From Fragum whitleyi (lineage: Eukaryota; Mollusca; Bivalvia; Cardiida; Cardiidae), in NCBI GenBank assembly GCA_948146395.1, contig OX411549.1, positions 34,618,693 to 34,682,692 on the forward strand: a DNA stretch of 64,000 bases. The letters run 5' to 3'. Made by a program: the position numbers and the translations under genes. Each line of letters begins with the position of its first letter. Within the stretch, counting starts at the first letter, position 1. Of the stretch, positions 57,514 through 64,000 are shown in pieces. A model generated the notes under the pieces. It saw only the letters and a list, made by a program, of their open reading frames with translations, was not told where the DNA came from and did not search any database.

Positions 57514-58143
57514 AATGATTTGTTATGTTGTAAAGTAACCAGGGAATGAAATTTAATTATCATTTTCCAAATTTAATTCCTGCAACATTATATTAAAAAA
57601 TCCCGTCTTTTTGAATAACGCGCAAATAATCCGTAAAACAAACAAAAGCCAGCTTCCGGTTGATAGGGTCCGAAAGCCGAGGTCCATTGCCATCTTTAAC
57701 AAAACTTAATACAAGTAAAAAGATGTTATGGTAAAGATCTTTATAGGTAGATTTTGCGCGGTGAGCCGTGAAATCTACTTTTAACGGTTAAATTCCAGTG
57801 CCATTCTTTTTAAATAGATAAAAAAGGTTTAAACGATACCTAAAATTGATAAAAATTACCTTTCCAATGAAACGCATTGCTTAAGATCGTAAGGTTTACT
57901 CATTCGTGTACTTTCAAAGTTGAAAAGGATGTATAACGTTCAATTCCCATCACATGCTTTTTTATATATACCCGAAATACCTATCGTAATTGGACTCAAC
58001 GCCTACGTCAGAGCTCAGTTTTGAAAATACACCTATACCACGTCAATAGCAAAATGTGGCATCTGACTATAAATATATTCATACTGCTACATGTAACAAG
58101 CAGACATGTATCACTCATGCAGAAGGTTATCACAAATCAGCAT
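57514..58143. other. AT-rich DNA without recognised gene
   Basis: Contains an imperfect ATTTAATT-rich inverted stretch (57545-57590). No gene recognised. Confidence 0.35.
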
Positions 58144-58524
58144 TAAGGTTCATGTAAAGTGTTTGAGACCAAATTTTTAGGGCACTTCATTAGCCAAGAA
58201 AAAGCAGTATGTCCAGGTATATTATATATATTAAAATGAAGCTATTTGTGAACACAAGCAGTTAGGCAACATAAGACCGCAATACCTATAACGGTATAGC
58301 CAAAACATTGTGGAAAAGGGTCATGCAGTTGCTTGTTCTGTACAAAATGACCCTTTTCCACAATGTTTTGGCTATACCGCTATAGTTATAACAGTCTTAT
58401 GTTTTTCAACTGCTTGTGCTCATAAATAGCTTCATTTTGATATATAATATTCCTGGACATACTGCTTTTTCTTGGCAAATGAATGCCCTTAAAATTGGGT
58501 CTCAAACACTTTACATGAACCTTA
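58144..58524. repeat. Long near-perfect foldback (arms ~180 bp, loop 22)
   Basis: The left arm 58144-58324 and right arm 58347-58524 are reverse complements almost throughout. Examples: TAAGGTTCATGTAAAGTG faces CACTTTACATGAACCTTA, and GGCTATACCGCTATA faces TATAACGGTATAGCC with one change; the tip TTGTGGAAAAGGGTCAT faces ATGACCCTTTTCCACAA exactly. The 22-base loop contains TTGCTTGTTCTG. Either a foldback MITE or an inverted duplication; the transcript would form a long double-stranded hairpin. Confidence 0.9.
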
Positions 58525-59269
58525 AACAGTGTGGCACGACTGACATGCAACTCCCACCGTTTCTGCTGTTGCACCAATTAGTTTATTAGTCTATTGAAAA
58601 AGTATATGACACTTTTGCCTGCATGGGGATGTAACAGATTTGTAAAAAAAAAAGCTCAGTTGACGTAGCCCCTGGCCAAAACACTGTAGTCCTGATGTAG
58701 CATATGACCCCGTAACTTCGATGGCTCAACAGAAGGTGTCAACATGCTGGCTGTGATTGACCTCAATAAACTATAATTATCTTATTACAGGCCGGAGGGC
58801 TTCAAAATCACACTCTTTCTAAATGTGCCTATTTACTTTGCTTTCTCGTCATATCAATTAATAGGTTGAGCCTTTAAGAATATGTACAATTGCATGGTTT
58901 TCAATTGATTTGTGACTAGCATAAATATGGTCCAAATAATCTTCAGCTTTTGATACCTAAATATGAAAAATAGATTTCCCTAAATAATTACAACAAATCT
59001 TTAATGTTAAGATGACTCGGTGTTCCCGTACAAAAGGCGGGGCATCCTTCAATATGATAATAAAGGTCCAATTAGGTTCCAATAGTCATTTGTAACCGGG
59101 ATGATTGGGGTGTCAAGGTGGCCGATGGTCAGTCATTGTCCGTGTTTATGTTACCCTCTGGCTACTTGTACAAATGGTAGGGTAAATTAAATGCTAACAA
59201 CTCCGCTTGGAATGGTGGCGCTGTAAGCATTTTGTCAAGATAGGATGAGGCTTATTTTCATTGTAAAAT
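58525..59269. other. DNA without recognised gene
   Basis: No gene recognised. GTTACCCTCTGGCTACTTGT near 59150 and the following bases might be part of the decayed repeat that starts at about 59270. Confidence 0.35.
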
Positions 59270-60075
59270 CTTAAAAAAACCTCTCCTTCCAAACCATTGG
59301 GCCAATTTTAACGAAATTGGGAATGAATGTTCCTCGGGTAACCCCTCACTTTTATCTGCTATAATTTGTTTTTTTTTCATTGCAAAAGACCAATCAAGGC
59401 TTATCTATGCAATAAATACAAAAACTCAGTTCTAATGAGTATTTTGAAATAAGGTTTTCTTTTAAGGTTTAGCTTTTCTCAAGAATCAGCTTTTCTTCCC
59501 ATCTTTTGGCCTCTTCACAAATTTCCATGTAAACTACCATGTCTGTGATAGTTTCTCAAAGATGGGTAAAATAAAGCCGGGGGAGCGATAAATTCCTTTG
59601 TGCCTCTTGATAATCGGAGGTATTTTGATAGTGCAATACTTGGTGATAAATATCAAGACTCTTGGTCTCACGTTTTCAGAGAAGACTTTTTCAAAGTTTT
59701 ATTCTTTGCTGCCATGTAAAATCTAAGATCCAACAAAATTGGGCTCATTTCCAAGTTAGATCAATAATTTGACAAATTTCGGTAGAGAACCATAGATGTC
59801 AAATACCAAATATGAAGGTTCTGTGCATTGTGTGTATAGAGGAGATCATGTTGAACGTTTTTTTTTACTCCGTTGCCATTACAACTATAATTTTAAATGT
59901 GTAATTATAACTAGTATTTTGAAATACTTGACACACGACTTAATTTGTGACGTTTGGTTGAAATCCGATTGCTAGCTTGGGAAGAGAAGATTTTTATGAT
60001 TGTTGACGGACGGACACTGGAATGATAGATCACAATAGCTCACCTTAAGCACTTCGTGTGTAGGTGAGCTAAAAA
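59270..60075 (+). repeat. Decayed AGCTCACC-type repeat
   Basis: Blocks AAACCATTGGGCCAATTTTA and GAATGTTCCTCGGGTAACCC near 59300 match the units at 12558-13263. ACGGACGGACACTGG, CACAATAGCTCACCTTAAGC at 60028-60050 match the end of 11268-12491. Internal units are no longer regular. Confidence 0.6.
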
Positions 60076-60228
60076 GGCTCCATCTCAAGAGTGTACCGAT
60101 AAAAGAAAACCAAACGGTAAGATTATAACCAGGGAGATGTTTTTTTGCAGAAAATTAAAGTTTGAATAGACAAAGACATTTTTTTTCTTTTTCAGAGGTA
60201 CTGGTTATATAAGACGATGGCTATGGTA

Positions 60229-61141
60229 TAGTCCGTTTGACTTCTATATGGACTAACCTTTTCATCAATTACATAAAATTGTGTTTGAATAAAGGATTTG
60301 TATGTAGTAAAATCTTAATTTCAGCTTAATACCATTCCAAAAAATATTTTTTCAAAATAAAATGATTTCAAAATAATGATTTTGTCTATCTAGTTAATGT
60401 TAATATTTTCGCACTATCCGTTCTTAAACACGAGGGGTGATGAAGGCTGTTCAAAAGTAAGAAAATGTCAACATATATAGTATAAACACGTGGTTTTATA
60501 CTTAACTTTTGACAGATGAAATGTCCATTATTCCTTATTTGGACATGCTAATTAGCATATCGACGGTCATGTCATCTTAAATTTAAATAGCACGTGATTT
60601 TTACCGTTAGTACTCGCCTTTTCGTCAAGTTTTCCTCGTGAAATTCCCAACTACTTCATTTAATAATGCTTTTTGATTGGTCTTAACGTATAAATATAGG
60701 GTTCATCTCAGAATGAATAAAATCAATAACCAATTATCTGGTCAAACAGTTTTTTAAGAAATAGAGAATATACACAGATTTGATATCCAACGGTAGCCAA
60801 AATCTTAGACAAACTTAATTATATTGAAAAACTCAATTTTATAGTAATGCAATTTACTTAAAATCTTACTCTTTTGACTCGGCCCCTATGCAAATCAGTA
60901 CTATTTTTGGTTATACAATTCGCTGTTTCGTTTAATACAGTGACAAGTGGGTATGAAATGCTGAAAGTTAACATGTAGACGGACGGACAAAATCATTATT
61001 TTACTTTCAAAAATTCTGAAAAACAAAATTCGTCATAGTATTAGCTGGAAAAAATGATATGACAAGAAAAATATGCGTTTCATCAACTAATTTCTGAGAT
61101 TTTCGGCGAAATGTTGGTCCATATAGAAGTCAAACGGACTA
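60229..61141. mobile_element. MITE-C copy 2 (complete, TA-flanked)
   Basis: 913 bp. Terminal inverted repeats of about 25 bp: TAGTCCGTTTGACTTCTATA at the left and its exact complement at the right end, with TA outside both (60227-60228 and 61142-61143). Colinear with 17117-18021. No transposase frame. The sequence is better preserved at the termini than the nested copy. Confidence 0.9.
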
Positions 61142-61149
61142 TACAAAGC

Positions 61150-62089
61150 ATTCAATCATATACACAATATACGTGATGTCAGCGAGGAACAACGTTTAAG
61201 GCACCTAAAAGATACAAAGATCTTTCTAAATATGTCAATCGATTATAGTCAGATGTATTTCTAGAGCCTAGTTAAACGTTCCTTAACCCGTTAAGAAAAA
61301 TTACTAGAAGCGAAAAGACTCCCATCTTAAATATGGATTCCACTGATAATATAAAAAAAAAACGCGGATAGAATTTTTTCCACACAACGCGCTAAGCGTT
61401 GTTTGTTATCCGTGGTGAAGCGATGATTATGACAAAGGACTATTCTTATCATGAGTCGTAGTCTACCTGAATGGACATCGAAAATTTCTTGAAACTGTTG
61501 ACAGCCCCTAATAATAAAACATTTGGTAGTGCGGCGTCGGACTCTCAATTGTGAGGTCAATGATACGATCACCAGTCGCGGAAAATATTAATCATGGATC
61601 ACATTTTGTGATGCATGGAATGTGGGGAAGTTTTAACTTCTCAAAGAAAGCCATAACATTACTCGGTAATACCTTTCTGGATGATCTGACCCTCGGTGAT
61701 GCCCATGGCTAGTACAAATTTTATGCCATCGAAATGAAAAGATTCTGCAAGCTAGCTAAGAAACCATGAAAAAATGCGAAATAATCTATGTCGATAAGTG
61801 AGATCAAAACTAGCTACCTGTAAATGATATTTGTTTGGAATGCCCGTATTGGGTTATTTTTTTCTGATAAACTTAATTTTCGAACGGGGAAAGTGAACAG
61901 GTGAATTGGAAATAGCTCAGCATAATAAAGTTGAAATAGTGGAGTTTGAACAGATACTAGTGTTCTCTGAAGCCACTTTGATACTTCTTATATAAGAAAA
62001 TAATCAGCACCGGACCAGTCATTATACCAGCTTTCCGGCATTTCACACATATTCATACCGATATTAGTTTCCAATCAATGATGGATAAC
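61150..62089. other. AT-rich DNA without recognised gene
   Basis: Minus-strand open frame 61327-61572 (81 codons) shows nothing recognisable. Confidence 0.35.
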
Positions 62090-62240
62090 CGTAAGGTTAA
62101 GAAGAGTAACAGCTAGAAGCTAAGACATGATGCAAATGTATGCAGCACTATTGCGAAAGATACCAGGAAGCCATTGTTAGGTGTTTCAGCTGCCTTTATA
62201 TATCTGAAAAACACTTTAAATGGCGTAAAAACTCATAAAA
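62090..62240 (+). mobile_element. SINE fragment (diverged)
   Basis: GAAGCCATTGTTAGGTGTTT, CAGCTGCC, then CTGAAAAACACTTTAAATGG and CGTAAAAACTC correspond to the 3' half of the SINE at 50075-50300 (complement). No target duplication identified. Confidence 0.5.
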
Positions 62241-62569
62241 TTGCTCATTTTATGGAAAGGGATCTGGATGACATATATTTTCCTTAACTTTTTATAATAG
62301 CTAAGTCAAGAAGACACTTGGATTTAGTGTTCTGAAAAGTTGGATACTATAGCATACTACACCTTATCTGCAGGTTTTGGTGGAAAAATGGCGAAGCTCG
62401 GATTGTAAGCCTGGCTGTAAAGTCTTGTATATTGCTGTTTTAGAACAGATAATTTATAAGTAAACATTCACGATTTGTCTAGCATGAAACTGGCAATTTC
62501 GCTAGTTTTTTGTTCTTTTCTTTAACACGACGCGAATCAATTTTCATTAATTCCGACATATATGACTAA

Positions 62570-63078
62570 CCTTCAGATTCATTCCACGTATCAAGAGTCT
62601 CTAAAGATAACAAAGTAAATAATTTTGGCTTGGCACTTTTAGACATGTGTAAATCATTTAACATTCATATTCTGAATGGTAGATGCAAAGGCGACTACAA
62701 TGGGGAATTCACGTGCAATGCAAATAATGGTAAGAGCATCGTAGATTACATTATTGTATCGAGCGAACTATTTAATTACATTTTGAATTTTCGCATTGGC
62801 GAAGAAACATTTTCAGACCATTTTTCCCCTCGAATTAACCCCCAATTTCTCCTCACAAAATGCCTTCGTCAATAATCAAGACAAGCTTTCCTGCAATAGG
62901 TATGACAAATTCAAATGGAATGATAATGCTACAAATTTCTTTTTACGCGAATTCGAGTCTAATTTTAATTCTTTAAAAGATAATTTAAAAAAGCATAGAC
63001 CTAGACACAACGCTAGAAAATTTCAAAATAGCAGGAAAACATATGAACATAAAGATTGCAAACGATTGTATGATAAAA
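62570..63078 (+). pseudogene. LINE endonuclease domain fragment, frameshifted
   Basis: C-terminal part of an apurinic-type (EEP) endonuclease that nicks target DNA for LINE insertion. The readable frame runs from a TAA at 62567: SRVSKDNKVNNFG, then LLDMCKSFNIHILNGR, GEFTCNANNGKSIVDYIIVS and FSDHF. The VDY and SDH motifs are those of the catalytic core's end. An extra T in the T run at about 62820-62825 shifts the frame; it continues PLELTPNFSSQNAF, then KWNDNATNFFLREF, the linker towards the reverse transcriptase. The LINE stops at 63078 where the AAGAGGACC repeat begins. Orientation is opposite to the reverse transcriptase at 56-57 kb, so they are separate insertions, possibly of one family. 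Confidence 0.85.
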
Positions 63079-63235
63079 ACAAGAGGACCAAGATGGTCCT
63101 AGATCGTTCACCTGAGTCTCTTTGACCCCTGGGACATCACATAAATTAGATAGGCAGATGTCAAAAAGAAGATAATGCCTAAGATCAATACCATGGAACG
63201 TTTTCAGCGAAGAGCAAGACAGATATGCCTTTTTT
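63079..63235 (+). repeat. 5' part of the AAGAGGACC repeat
   Basis: AAGAGGACCAAGATGGTCCT, CACCTGAGTCTCTTTGACCC, GATCAATACCATGGAACG and TTTTCAGCGAAGAGCAAGAC match 11268-11430 closely. It is cut at 63235 by the start of the satellite repeat. Confidence 0.8.
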
Positions 63236-63355
63236 ATCCCCCGCCGATTTCGGCGAGGGGATATAGTAATGCTCTCCGTCCGTCATTCCGTCATTCCGTC
63301 ATTCCGTCATTCTGTCATTCCGTCATTCCGTCCTTCCGAGGTTCCGTCACTAAAC
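63236..63355 (+). repeat. Satellite leader: hairpin and CATTCCGT microsatellite
   Basis: A compact GC-rich hairpin (CCCCGCCGA facing CGGCGAGGGG, 63238-63261) is followed by GGATATAGTAATG and about eight CATTCCGT-type units to about 63340. This leader precedes the 156-bp units, as in similar repeats I recall from bivalves. Confidence 0.75.
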
Positions 63356-64000
63356 TTGTCCGGAGCATATCTCCTAAAGTATAATAGCTATCAACTTGAA
63401 ACTTTATAGGTGGATAGATCTCATGGAGGAGAAGTGCAGTGCATAAGAACTACAACTCTTGCTTGCATAATTTTGGAGTTATTGCCCTTTGTTATTTTTA
63501 AGACTTAGATTTTGTCCGGAGCATATCTCCTAAAGTATAGTAGCTATCAACTTGAAACTTTATGGATGGATAGATCTTACGGAGGAGAAGTGCAGTGCAC
63601 AAGAACTACAACTCTTGCTTGCATAATTTTTTAGTTATTGCCCTTTGTTATTTTTAAGACTTAAATTTTGTCCGGAGCATATCTCCTAAACTATAGTACC
63701 TATCAACTAGAAACTTTATGGGTGGATAGATCTCATAGAGGAGAAGTGCAGTGCTTAAGAACTACAACTCTTGCTTGCATAATTTTGGAGTTATTGCCCT
63801 TTGTTATTTTTAAGACTTAGATTTTGTCCGGAGCATATCTCCTAAAGTATAATAGCTATCAACTTGAATCTTTATGGGTGGATAGATCTCACAGAGGAGA
63901 AGTGCAGTGCACAAGAACTACAACTCTTGATTGCATAATTTTTTAGTTATTGCCCTTTGTTATTTTTAAGACTTAAATTTTGTCCGGAGCATATCTCCTA
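63356..64000 (+). repeat. 156-bp satellite array, two-monomer higher order
   Basis: TTGTCCGGAGCATATCTCC starts at 63356, 63512, 63668, 63824 and 63980: exactly 156 bp each time. The array runs off the window. Monomers 1 and 3 share TTTTGGAGTTATTG and GACTTAGATT; monomers 2 and 4 share TTTTTTAGTTATTG, GACTTAAATT and GTGCACAAGAAC. The repeating unit is thus a 312-bp dimer. No open frame is kept across units. Confidence 0.95.

Noticed and set aside
63175..63384. Open frame with SVIPSF-like repeats
   Set aside because: Translation of the CATTCCGT microsatellite leader of the satellite.

Overview
The window reads as AT-rich nuclear DNA of a bivalve mollusc. It has no operons, no tightly packed genes and no intact open frame of gene length. 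It does carry several repeat types I associate with bivalve genomes: AGCTCACC-type repeats with internal tandem units, a CCCCCGCC...GGGG-led 156-bp tandem repeat, a tRNA-derived SINE with a TTGAAAGCGGCATTAAA-like tail, and L1-like LINE debris. I cannot name the species. The only clearly recognisable protein-coding sequence is broken retrotransposon: a reverse-transcriptase remnant (55.86-57.26 kb, minus) and an endonuclease remnant (62.57-63.08 kb, plus). No host gene can be supported; two weak coding remnants (45.06-45.47 kb and 54.06-54.25 kb) and one duplicated open stretch (43.6/44.1 kb) are flagged with low confidence.

The dominant content is short non-autonomous DNA transposons. Labels are mine, defined only within this window. 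MITE-A: about 430 bp, termini CAGTTAATAACATCGTGAAA between TA dinucleotides, about 20 copies or fragments. MITE-B: about 228 bp, piggyBac-like with TTAA ends, 4 copies. MITE-C: about 910 bp, terminus TAGTCCGTTTGACTTC, TA target, 2 copies. MITE-D: about 450 bp, 3 copies. MITE-E: about 125 bp, palindromic, 4 copies plus scraps. MITE-F: about 250-270 bp, CCGTCACGCG termini, about 6 copies. MITE-G: about 155 bp, palindromic, 3 copies. MITE-H: about 720 bp, many AAGCGACCA subterminal motifs, one copy and a fragment. Several single-copy palindromic elements add to this. The elements are often nested: C sits inside A at 17-18 kb, a hAT-like element inside F at 32.5 kb, and a SINE inside a duplicated segment at 50 kb.

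Layout. 0-8 kb: unique AT-rich DNA, two MITE-D copies, a duplicated hairpin unit, a 122-bp tandem repeat, tetranucleotide microsatellites. 8-14 kb: MITE-A copies, a very long (TA)n tract, then three consecutive bivalve-type repeats with internal tandem units. 14-26 kb: SINE scrap, the nested A/C element, a 24-bp minisatellite with 96-bp higher-order period, MITE-D, F, H, A. 26-42 kb: the densest MITE zone. 42-52 kb: SINEs, duplicated segments, the largest stretch without recognised repeats (45.5-49.4 kb). 52-58 kb: MITE-A copies, LINE reverse transcriptase abutting MITE-B. 58-64 kb: a 381-bp near-perfect foldback, MITE-C, LINE endonuclease, and a 156-bp satellite that runs off the window end and shows a two-monomer higher-order structure.

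Nothing here works together as a pathway. The window is best read as an intergenic or deep-intronic transposon graveyard whose value lies in element definitions and insertion order.
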